Below are positions 13,661 to 23,900 of a DNA stretch of 64,000 nt, in pieces. A program made the translations under genes and the position numbers. Under the pieces are notes generated by a model, which made no database searches, was not told where the DNA came from, and worked only from the letters and a program-made list of their open reading frames with translations. Within the stretch, counting starts at the first letter, position 1, and every line of letters starts with the position of its first letter. This DNA is from Megalonaias nervosa (taxonomy: Eukaryota > Mollusca > Bivalvia > Unionida > Unionidae): NCBI GenBank assembly GCA_016617855.1, contig JAECUM010011096.1, positions 1 through 64,000 on the forward strand, written 5' to 3'.

Positions 13661-14349
13661 CTGTTAAATATTAAATAGGCACACATGTCAATATATAGAT
13701 ATACTTTACATTTAAAAAAAAAATTCCTTTAAAGTTATGCCTTTTAATAAGTAAATAGCTGTCCGAAAGGCAACGATAGCAGAGAAACTTGGTTAAACCG
13801 CCTTGGAGACCCATATCAGGAATGCCACCATTTTGAAGTCTCCGATGACCTCCCAGCCGTACTTATCATACTTCAAGGCGTCCAGCAAGTCTTGATGCTA
13901 TTGTAATCCTCTTTGAGGTGCACCGAGTGAGCCAGGGGAAGAGACGGGCACTTGTTCTCATTATGGAGCAGCACGGCTTTGAGGCTCCTGGATGAGCTGT
14001 CAACGAAGAGGCACCACTCATTCTGGTTACAGGCGATGCCTCGAACAGACTGGTCATATTGTTTCAGACGCAGAGCCCATCTTGACGGGTGAAGAAGCTG
14101 AAAAAAGCTTGGTGACGCTTCCTCTGATCTGCGACTTGCACATTTTCGTCCAACAAGTTCCACTCCTTGAGCCTAGACGTCATAAACTCGACACTGGACT
14201 TGGTGAGACCAAGATTTTTGATGAAGTCGTTGAGGTCTTTTTGGTTGGGGTAGTATGGGTTTCTCTCCTCAGCTCCACTTCTGAAATTGTCATCTGGATC
14301 TACAACGTCTTCCTCGCTCTCTGACTTCCTGCTCTCTTCTAAAGGCGGC

Positions 14350-14350
14350 T

Positions 14351-14444
<94 letters not shown>
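14350..14444. repeat. (CT)n microsatellite inside a coding region
   Basis: About 47 CT dinucleotides interrupt exon 2 of the minus-strand gene. They keep an open frame as alternating Arg-Glu (minus) or Leu-Ser (plus). Confidence 0.95.
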
Positions 14445-14446
<2 letters not shown>

Positions 14447-14622
14447 GAGGAGTGGGTACGGGAAGCTCAGGGCAGTGTGGCACCGGGGCGATGGATGATG
14501 GAAGGTTCGACGTTTGGAAGGGTCCACCATGCAGAAGTAGTAGATGCCTGAATGGTCAGTGGGTTCCCTCCAAATTCTTGGGATAGCGAACTTTATGGCT
14601 CTCTTTCGCCCTCTGTACCATT

Positions 14623-14804
14623 CTACAAAAATACATTTATTTCAACCATGACTAATGTGTAAGAGATTCTCGCCACATTTTTCATATATGATATATTTTC
14701 TAAATAACAGTGAAAATTGTAAAACATTTTAAAATTAAAAACTTCCACAAAAGTTTTAACAAATTTTATAACATACAATTCCGAGCAAGAATTGTCCATC
14801 ATAC
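14623..14804 (-). other. Spliceosomal intron in the element-borne gene
   Basis: This 182-bp intron is read on the minus strand, with donor 'G|GTATGATGG' at 14,804 and acceptor 'ATTTTTGTAG|AA' at 14,623. It lies between 'KKTLE' and 'WYRGRKRAIKFA'. Both flanks belong to the same recognised protein pattern, which supports a true intron rather than an insertion. Confidence 0.65.
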
Positions 14805-15009
14805 CTTCCAGAGTTTTTTTTGCAGTGCTCGCAGGTGAAATGAGGTGCCCATGGTTTGTCTTGATCCCCGACAGGCATGCGAAATATGCCTTGTAGGCCT
14901 CACATATCTTTGCAGATGCTTCCACGGAGTACTTTTCGCTCTTGTCTTGATACACTGGCCGCAGACATAGCAAAATGTGTCCGCCGGATGCTTGCAGCCT
15001 CTTGATGCC

Positions 15010-17330
15010 ATTTCAGAAAAATGCAGATATATATCCACTTAGGCAGCTGAAACTAAACTGAACTGGTGGGCTTAAGGCCCCCGTGTTTATATTACTATTT
15101 ATATTACTGGAAAGTTCTAGAAAGTTCTAGAAGTTACTCCAAATTTACTCAGTACTGAATCTATCTGGAATGTTCTGGAAAATTGGTAAATTTCAAAATA
15201 TCACTGTCCTGGTGCGAAAAGCAAAGTTTGTGGTGAATAATAGCCATTTGCTGTACTTCTGAGGAATAAGAAATTAGGAAATAACACTTACTACCCAGGA
15301 ACAAAACAAATGTTTTACACAGTGTATTCCTACCCCCACCTCTTCTTCCACATTGTCGATGGTACGATATCGTAGCTAAATGCTGGATCTGGAAAAGGTA
15401 GAACTCAGTATATTTGCGCTATGTTTTAAAGATAACAACTACAATATAATCAAAGCAGGCATGTTTAGATGGAAGGTTCACTTAGCGACAAAGTAATTGT
15501 GCAGTCATGTAAATGTTTAAAGTCAGAATCAATCCACAACAACTGCAGAGCTTAAGTATATAAATCAAACGTATGAATTACTAAATCTACTTACGGTACC
15601 CTTCATTACTCCAGATGTTCCTGTCCCCAGACAAATGTTGGACATTTTTAGTCCAGATTTACCATGGAAATTATACTTTATGTTACCGACTGATGTCATT
15701 TTTGTTATTCCAACTCTGTTTGCCCAGGTAGTGACTAAGCTGGAGTTATATGCTGTTATCACTGAAGTGTGCACTTGAAATATGAAATACAGTCTAAAGG
15801 GGTATGTTTAAGGACAGTCTGCAGTATTTGGTGTAATAAAGATCGCCTTTCTTGACACAGTTACTGCGGGGGGTCCATTTCAAAGCATTTTATATGCCTT
15901 TTTTATAAACTTTAAAATGATGCAGATCAATAGCTGTATTTGAAAATAAAATTAGGTCATCAGTATGTTAGTCTTTGCTGTAATAATGTCATTTCGAAAG
16001 TTTTAAAGATAACTATTTGATACTGGAGGGCCACTCAAGGTCGTGCCTGTAAAAGGATATGCCATATCACTGAGATTGATTTTGAAATCACCTTTATTTA
16101 CCGCGAAGCCACTGACATAGTTATTCTCGCACACGGAAGCCGCGTTAGCTCAGGACATCTCAGGCTGTACTCACCGATTATTCTGGTTATTTAGGGAGGA
16201 CCTCGTATATTTCAGAAACTGTTAAAATAATATTTTACTTCCTTTTATTTTGGTGCATGATTGATGGGTCTAGTTTGGGTTGTAGAGTATACAGTTTTAA
16301 TTTATGTTTCAAAAGCATCCTAGTTCATCCTGTTCTTTTCCACCTTGTATGCTTCATGGATAATTTTTTTGTGAAAAATAACAGATAAAGTTTTAATAAA
16401 GTTACAATAGCTTTTATATTTTATTATTCTTTTTATTGTACCTTCTGAGTGCAGTATTGTCTACTCTAGCAAAACGCATTTCCATATTTTATTAGCTTCT
16501 AAAATTAATGTTCTTCGGACAATGATACTGATAATACCAATGGGGTAGGTACTATAAGGCCTATTTTTGGGCTCCAAAATTACACAATGTTCAGAAATGT
16601 TGTTGATTTGATAATACCATGAAAAAAATCTGTCAGCATTTGGAGAACTTGAAATTAAATTTTAAAATTATTTGATATGACCTCATATGCACGTGTTCAT
16701 GACGTCACATTGGCTATAAAATAGCCATTTTGTGCTAAATTGGAGCTATTTCTTTCAAATTAAGGTGGTCCACATGCGGTAACCAAATTCATATATTTTA
16801 CAGAATATAAAGGTATGCGTGAATTACCTTTTACTAGAACATTCTTTTGGTTCTTGCATTTGGACCATGTGGAAAACTATAAAATGTAGGTCTGTCTGTG
16901 TTCATTGCTACCTTGCATCTCTACAACAATCAAGTATTTAACATCTAAAATGACGCTTCTGCTACAATGAACGCATAAAATAAGCTTGACGTATACCACA
17001 ATGACTATATGTACCATGTAACACGTACACACGTTATTATGAAACATTGTGAAATAAACATTCATTTTTATTTTTCGAAGGATGTGAGCATATGTTTGTC
17101 AAAAACCGCTTACCTATTATATGCTTTGTCCGTCTATTAAAGCCACTTTCTTTGACTCAGAATAGACATACAAATTTCACATTTTTGGTACAAAGTTTTA
17201 TACTTCCAATTGTATCTAGAATCGCGATGTAAAATTATTATACTTCTTGATTGGGATTGATTGTTCTATTGATGTCATCAAAAGATCACTTTTGTACCTT
17301 TTACCAGCCTTTGTTTTGGCATGCACACTG
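15010..17330. other. Non-coding DNA, no gene seen
   Basis: A duplicated 'gaaagttctaga' lies near 15,110-15,130. The 69-codon minus frame at 15,565-15,774 and others like it lack family features. I see no RNA gene and no clear element. Confidence 0.5.
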
Positions 17331-17339
17331 CAATTGTAA

Positions 17340-17996
17340 TACCAGGCAGATTACATTTTTGGATGGGTGGTCAATCTTTTTAAGAGCCCTGTATTTTGCT
17401 GAGTGATATCTTCCACTATTCTTACATTGTATTTGCTCTTAAACTTCCTTTTATTCCTGGGGATAATGCCTTTGGATTCTGCATTCCAAAATTTCACAAT
17501 TGTTTTGTTTGGGGCATCACTTTACCCAGGGATCAGATGTAATGCAAGAATATCACTCTCATTTACTGCTTGGTCAGTTACATATTTCACCATCTCTGCA
17601 AACGCTGCTCTGACATTTTCACTGTTTGATTCAGCAAAGTTGAACACTTTCATGTTATTTTTTCTTGAATACTGTTCATTATGGTTTGCAGTCTTTCTGG
17701 TTTCCTTAGAGCGATCTACAGGATTTTTACTGTCTTCCTTTATCTTTTCATTTTCTTTCTTCGAGTCCTCTAATTCTTGTTTCAACCTGTTATTTTCAAA
17801 GTTCACTGACTCAATGTTTTATTCCAACTCTTGCTTTGTTCACGATTTGTATTTCCAATTCTTACATTAGATCGACTTTAAGTTTATCGAACAGCTGGGA
17901 TGCTATGTCAGATACTAGGATACTTAACTCCTCTCTGGTCACCAATGAATTAATGGCAGTTTTTATTTCTCTAATGTCTGAGTAAATTTTATACAA
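17340..17996 (-). pseudogene. LINE ORF1 relic (coiled coil plus RRM-like domain)
   Basis: Read on the minus strand, a heptad-like charged helix (around 17,990-17,880 and 17,806-17,720, e.g. 'NNRLKQELEDSKKENEK') is followed by 'EQYSRKNNMKVFNF', the start of the RRM-like domain of L1/CR1-type ORF1 proteins. 'ESDILALHLIPG' follows, and after a stop near 17,521 the frame resumes with 'DAPNKTIVKFWNAESKG', the usual next block. ORF1 proteins bind element RNA and assist target-primed reverse transcription. There are stops at about 17,880, 17,820 and 17,521. No ORF2 was seen downstream, so this is 5'-region debris. Confidence 0.65.
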
Positions 17997-17999
17997 CAA

Positions 18000-19040
18000 A
18001 TGCGTGATATTGATCATTAACTAATAGTAAAATATTTCTGAAAAAAAGTAATAAAAAAAATTCTATGAAGCATTATCACCTTCTTATATACATGCTTCAA
18101 TATTACGGTTATGGCTAGAACATCAAAATTTAGAAAAGTCCAAAGGAATGTAAAACGGTAATTACATGCACAGTTATTTCTCAACGTTCCGTTATGACTT
18201 GTAATTTTACGAAAGATGGATTTTGTCAACTGATACACCTATTCATGTCAATTTTGATATATACAATTTATTCACTGAATTCCATGAAAAAGTTTAAATC
18301 GCAAAAATAATTTTGCTCGAAACACATTCAAATAATCATCAGCAATTCATCCATTATGGCAGTATCAGTTTTATTATAACCATGAGCCTTAAGATTTTTT
18401 TGATGATTTTTTTTTTTGCAGTTAATTATTTAACCAAGAAGAGAAATGCAACATGCAAATTACTACTGTGTATAGAGGTCATATGTGAATGTGGGTTTTA
18501 TATAGTGTTATTAGACCAAGCAATAAAACAATTATCTTAGCCAATAAATCATTAACTTATCATAATTAAATGCCTTACCGACTATAAAACAAGTATTTAT
18601 TTGTTTAATCCACTAATTTATCGATGAAGTCAGACTTGTGGAATTCGTACTTTTAGTATCCACTATGAAAAGAGGAATTCAAAACCTACACTATATCCTA
18701 TAGACTACTATCCACGATAGATAATTTTGTTTTCCAAGATCAACTGATTGGCATCAATAGCAATGCAACTTTCAATGGAGCTTCAGATTAAAATCCTTTC
18801 GAGTTTTAACATTTCAACAAATCAAGTGTATTTGTTACTAGACCTGTCCAGACAACGTGTACCACACTCTTCGAACCTGTCATTGCCAAGGTAATTACTT
18901 GTGATCTTGCTTGACTATGTTTGATGTCACAGAACAATTAGGAACCAACAACCAACAGTAATGAGGCATTTCCTACAAAGAGTATGTAGCAAGATATTTT
19001 TTTTGAGGTTTTCATTTTACTCCAGACCAAGGCATTAACG
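18000..19040. other. AT-rich non-coding DNA
   Basis: Nothing protein-like or repeat-like was identified beyond scattered homopolymers. Confidence 0.5.
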
Positions 19041-19050
19041 ATGGATATTT

Positions 19051-19374
19051 ATGACTATAAAACCAGGCCTACTTCGTGGGGAACTTCAGGCTACACTAGC
19101 ACTGTTGAACATTGTCAACGTCATCTTGTGTGCAAAATTAGACAATACGCTGAAAATCAACAGTTTCAGAGAAGTGATCCAAAGACTGTACGAGGTGGGA
19201 ACCTGTGAAGATGTTATCTATCTAGAAAAAAAACTCACAAACAGTCTCAGTCCACAAGTGAAGAAGAAAAATGCAGCCATGGTTTCAAGATGGCATAGGA
19301 TCTTTAATATTTTGGTAAATGAAGAGCAAGGAAGTAGCATTATCCTCGCTCTTCATTGGTTTGTTGATGTTTAA
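19051..19374 (+). CDS. Unrecognised 107-codon open frame
   Basis: The frame is uninterrupted and of balanced composition. A hydrophobic N-terminal third is followed by a charged helical part ('EVIQRLYEVGTCEDVIYLEKK') and a Lys-rich segment near residue 75. No promoter-like or splice context was seen apart from AT-rich flanks, and I know no matching family. It may be an exon or element fragment, and chance is possible. I use the first codon of the open stretch because no better start exists. Confidence 0.25.
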   Translation: MTIKPGLLRGELQATLALLNIVNVILCAKLDNTLKINSFREVIQRLYEVGTCEDVIYLEKKLTNSLSPQVKKKNAAMVSRWHRIFNILVNEEQGSSIILALHWFVDV

Positions 19375-19457
19375 ATTAGTGGGAATTTTGAAAATGTTTA
19401 TTTAGAAAAATTGTGTTCTCAGCCAAAGTTTCGACATTTTTTAGATTTTGTTTCAAT

Positions 19458-19552
19458 CTCCGCATAAGCCTGGTGCATCTTCGGAATGTTGGTACTACTT
19501 ATTATTTTCTGCCGTTTTGATTTAATGCACCAGGTTTATCTTTGTCGGAGAT
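19458..19552. repeat. Short hairpin element
   Basis: 'ctccgcataagcctggtgca' is mirrored by the inverse of 'tgcaccaggtttatctttgt' followed by 'cggag', about 50 bp apart. It looks like a miniature inverted-repeat element. Confidence 0.45.
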
Positions 19553-19623
19553 AACTTCCGGTACAATTTCGTAATTTTAGCTCGTTGTTTAGAAGCAATC
19601 ATGTTAATGTTATTATGACTTGG

Positions 19624-19624
<1 letters not shown>

Positions 19625-19691
<67 letters not shown>
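19625..19691. repeat. (AT)n microsatellite
   Basis: A pure AT run directly upstream of the hammerhead-like motif. Confidence 0.95.
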
Positions 19692-19696
<5 letters not shown>

Positions 19697-19725
19697 AATA
19701 AAATAAACAACACCAACACGTAGAA

Positions 19726-19760
19726 CGTGACCGGTTTCGCTTTATTGCTTCATCAGACTG
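19726..19760 (-). ncRNA. Hammerhead-ribozyme-like core motif
   Basis: On the minus strand, 'CTGATGA' (19,756-19,750) and 'GAAA' (19,738-19,735) are separated by an 11-nt segment 'AGCAATAAAGC' that can form a 2-bp stem II. 'CCGG' (a self-complementary stem III) and 'TC' at the expected cleavage position follow. This order is the conserved core of the hammerhead ribozymes found in Penelope-like elements and retrozymes. Stem I pairs over only about 2 bp, so activity is doubtful. It is probably a decayed element end. Confidence 0.4.
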
Positions 19761-20014
19761 AATTCAAACTGAATTCAATATCATTGATTACGTCATTAAA
19801 TATATTGTGTTTCTAAGTGATGAATAATATAAACAATATGACATAAACAAGATGACGTCATACGTACATTTTTAACGTAATTGTCTTAGTCTTTAACGAA
19901 TAGTTGACATGGAAATATACATATACAGCACAGATTAATGATATTTTAAGACAAAAATACATAAAACTGGATCTTAAAGATACGTAAATCTCTATTGAAC
20001 ACTATCTCATAAGC

Positions 20015-20079
20015 GTTTATGAATAAATAGAGATAAACAGTTTTATTATTATTTTGTATAATACACATTTGAATAAAAT

Positions 20080-20138
<59 letters not shown>

Positions 20139-20490
20139 CTTGATATATTATTGACGAATGTTCACTATTTTATCAGAACTCAAATTATATAATAAAAAAT
20201 TATTAAAAAATTATGGTGTGCATAATATTTATAATCATAAAATAAATAAGTATTCTATAAATAATTATAATGGAGAAATTATTTATAGAATACTTATTTA
20301 TTTTATGATTATAAGTATTATGCACACCATAATTTTTTAATAATTTTTTATTATATAATTTGCGTTCTGATAAACTAGTGAACATTCATCAATGATATAT
20401 CAAGATATTATATATATGTATTTTATTCAAATGTGTATTATACAAAATAAAAATATTAATAAAACTGTTTATCTCTATTTATTCATAAAC
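20015..20490. mobile_element. 476-bp near-perfect palindrome (fold-back element)
   Basis: The left arm from 'gtttatgaataaatagagat' (20,015) is repeated in inverse up to 20,490, with a centre near 20,270. Arms are over 200 bp and nearly identical, apart from a (AT)n run in the left arm (20,083-20,134) that is much shorter in the right. Two mirror-image 60-codon open frames arise from the symmetry and are not genes. The shape suggests a fold-back or MITE-class element, or a local inverted duplication. Confidence 0.7.
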
Positions 20491-20767
20491 ATATATATAT
20501 ATATCTATATATATATATATATATTGTTTTTTGGTTGAAATATTTCTACTATTGAAAAATGTTGCTAATATTTTATGCCTTCTCTATGTACTTTGCATAT
20601 AATACACTCCCAACTGTGAACAGCATAGACACTGGCTTGCCATTAAATAATGTGCTTGCTGATCAGGGTCTACATTATTCCCTTGAAATTTTGAGTAGTA
20701 CTACATCAACCCTGGTATGTACAGAAGTTAGTATGGTATGATGATGACATGTTTCTCTCTTCCTCAG

Positions 20768-20951
20768 GTATATCATATAGGTATATGTGAGAGATGTAAG
20801 AAGAGGATGGGAACAGAAGCTCTCACCACACAGCAGCTGTTCTTTGCTCACATCCGAGCAGTCCTGATGCACATTAAGAAAAATTATCCTTCTGTCACAC
20901 CTATCATGTGGGATGATATGATGCGGTTTGTGGAGCTTCCAGTACTATTGG
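20768..20951 (+). CDS. HEXD: HEXD exon A
   Basis: The acceptor 'cttcctcag' precedes 20,768 and the donor is 'G|GTTAGT' after 20,951. It enters in phase 0 and exits in phase 1. It begins 'VYHIGICERCKKRMG', the residues that follow the GH20 catalytic Asp-Glu in hexosaminidase D, and carries the conserved 'MWDDMMR'. Confidence 0.85.
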
Positions 20952-23900
20952 GTTAGTGTGTGGAACAATTCCATCTTTCTTATGCTATCATAGCTTGAAG
21001 CTGGGAAATCATGATTAGGTCTTGTTCATGTGTATCCTTTCAACCTTGCATCCATTCTTGGAAGGTTGTTAGCACTTTATTGGATATTCATGCTATTTGT
21101 TTGATTTTTGGATTTTGCATACATTTTTTGTTTACTTTTGGATTTAGACTTTTTCAATGCAAACTTCGTTAGCAGAAATGTGGGAAAATGGCTTGACCAT
21201 GGCAGTGAAATTCGATAGGCACATTTCATTTGACATGTTGATGACTTGATTAGATTTACATGTTATTTTTTCATCAATTTTACGTTATTTTTTTTTAAGG
21301 GTTTTGGAATGTTGAGCTGTATTGGTCATAGTCCGTAGTCGGGAGGGCCTGTTTGCTGTTGTTTGTTCATCTATTAGCCAAGTTTGTTATTGCTACTTAC
21401 TAATCCAGCTATATTGACAATTGCCATGAAACTGTATTCACAACTTTCATCCCATAGTCTAGCTGGTCCTAAATGAAAAAGTACCACTTAGACCTACTGT
21501 ATGACCATGACAGCTGCAATCTTGAAAATCATGTAACTATTCCTGAACAGATGGGGTTTTCACTAAGTAACTTCTTATGATGTCTTGTTGGTCTTAAGTG
21601 AAAATGGTGCCAGTCTAACATTATATAAGGACACCATGGTAGCCATCTTGAAATTCTTATCACTACTTCACCAAAAGACTTGTTATGATGTCTAGCTGGC
21701 TCTAAATCAGAATGTTGCAGATCTGAAATCCAGTCTGTCCATCACAACAGCCATCTTATTGCTATTCCTCCAAAATGAAAAATCATGGCAACCTCAAGTT
21801 TGTTGGTCCTAAATGGAAATGGTGATAATGACATCTACTATGGCAAGCAGTTTTTACCAAAAGACTAACTAGAATGTTTAATTGGTTCTAAATGAATATG
21901 GTGCTTATCTGATATCTATTATGACTGCCTTGCCAGCCATTTTGAAAATCTTGTAATTGCTACTCCTTCTAAATGAACAGTACTGTCAACGTGCAATTTT
22001 GGCCTGAATACCTTTTATGATGTATAGTTGGTACTGAATGAAAATGATGCTATTCATTATGGCTGCCATGGTGGTCATCTTCAAAATCTTGTAATCAGTA
22101 CTCCTCCTTAATGGATGCTCATATCAATATGGGCTTTTCACTAAATGACTTCCTGTGATATCTAGTAGGTCCTAAATGGAAATGTTGCTGATCTGACACT
22201 AAATATGTCAAATAAGCCATTACAGTGGCCATCTTGAAAATCTTGTCATTTCTGCACCTCCAGAATAGATGGTCATTGACATAAAGTTTTCCTCAAAAGA
22301 CTTCATATAAAGCATAGTTGATCCTAAATAATAATGATGCCAGTCTTACATTCAGTATGGCCACTATAGTTGCCATGTTGAAAATAATTTTTATTGTTCA
22401 AGAATATCAGAGATGGTTTCAGCATTCGACAGTTGAAAAGAAGAAATAGTTTTTTTCCTGGATTTGTGGGAATTCTTTTGGGCCATTTGGACATCAGTTC
22501 CATTAACTGACCTTTGTTCAGTGCTGTGCTTATTAACACAGTTTTGCAAAAACCAATTGACCCATGCAAATGAAATTTGGTATACTTGTTTAGATTAATA
22601 TTAGATTTCTGTTTTTGGTTCTCTTCCTTTTCAAATGGGACATAGCCACATTTCCATATATATGTCCTTCATGCTTTTGTTTTTTTTGCTATCACTTCAA
22701 AACCAATTTTGATTAAGGAATGAAAGTCCTGCATCATTATTAGTAGGTATGTTGCATGCCACATTGGGGAGGGGGAATGAGCATAGCTCAGAATTATAGG
22801 AATTTCATTACCTTTTCCCTTCTGTTCTATAACTTTAAAGCTTTTTGAGATTAAGGAACGATTTTTCTCTCAAATACAATACAGATTCACATTAACATAA
22901 ATTACTCTCTACTAATTCCAAATCCAGCCCTCCCTGAAAGACAAATAGACCCCATCTTTTTTGTCTATACATCATGGATGAAGGAAAGTAACTCTTAAAT
23001 GTTAACTCCCCTTCGATTCCTGTCTCCTGGATGTAACCATTTCAAATGTTTTGCTTGCAACTGTGAACAGTGCTTTTGAAGAATCCATTTTAATTTTTGT
23101 TTAATTTTGACCATCCAGCATTTATTTTCGGTTGTATAGTGAGTCAGAAAGTTGATATATTTGATGTATACAACATTTTCATTTTTCCCAGTGAATTTAT
23201 TTGCATTTATGCATTTTTTACAGTGTTAATGTCCGTGTGATATTGATCGGTAACACTAAAGTCTACACCACAGCCCCCATGCCCCTGTGTGCAGATGCTT
23301 ATGTATTACAGTCTTTTTAGCATAAATTTGGCTATTTGAACTATTTTTATATTGTCTTGTGCACTTGTTTGCCTTTTCTTCTCTCTTTCATTACAGAGAC
23401 GTCAATAAAGTGCAGAAAATACAACACTTTAAAGTCATGGAGGATGATCACAAGACATTCCTGGCCTGCACAAAATGTTCTTCCCCACACCCATGTAGCG
23501 TGTCTGCAATATGGGCAGAAGACATTCAACATCTTCAAGGGTCACAATAAAAGGACATAATCTAACACTTTGGACACAAAGTACATTAATTCAAATTTTG
23601 GAATTGCTGACCAGTTTTATGGTGGATGTCAAGATGCTGCCCCCTCTTCAATGAAAAAAAAACTAAAACAGTGCCTATGGTAATGATCACTTTAGATCCA
23701 GTCAAAGTCATATCAAGCATTTCTTCTAAGTTATATTGGAATATCATGTGATGCACATATCACAGCAAATTGTGTCATCTAGAATGCCAATGAGTGAGTT
23801 GGACTAGCATCATTTTTAAACAAATTCTGCAGCCCCCTGGGTATAAATTCCTTTTTCCACTCTTGCATGGACAGAGGAACATTTAAGCCAGACATGAGGG

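Larger units (their letters stand above)
13752..15009 (-). pseudogene. Broken two-exon gene of a multicopy element-associated family, function unknown
   Basis: The start codon lies at 15,009 ('MASRGCKHPADTFCYVCG', with a Cys pair that may bind metal). Exon 1 runs to 14,805. An intron with GTATGA donor and TTTTTGTAG acceptor spans 14,804-14,623. Exon 2 continues from 14,622 through 'DSSSRSLKAVLLHN' (about 13,980) and 'GDFKMVAFL' (about 13,830) to about 13,752. From memory, this pattern is a very common multicopy, unnamed gene in arthropod and cnidarian genomes; no function is known to me. Exon 1 is frameshifted near 14,940, exon 2 near 13,880 and near 13,820, and the C-terminus is missing. A (CT)n array expands inside exon 2 and is read as Arg-Glu repeats. 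Confidence 0.65.

Noticed and set aside
14287..14586. 99-codon plus frame with Leu-Ser repeats
   Set aside because: It is antisense to the recognised element gene and passes through the (CT)n array.
20158..20385. Two nearly identical 60-codon frames on opposite strands
   Set aside because: They mirror each other because they lie in the arms of the palindrome; composition is Asn/Ile/Tyr-rich from AT content.
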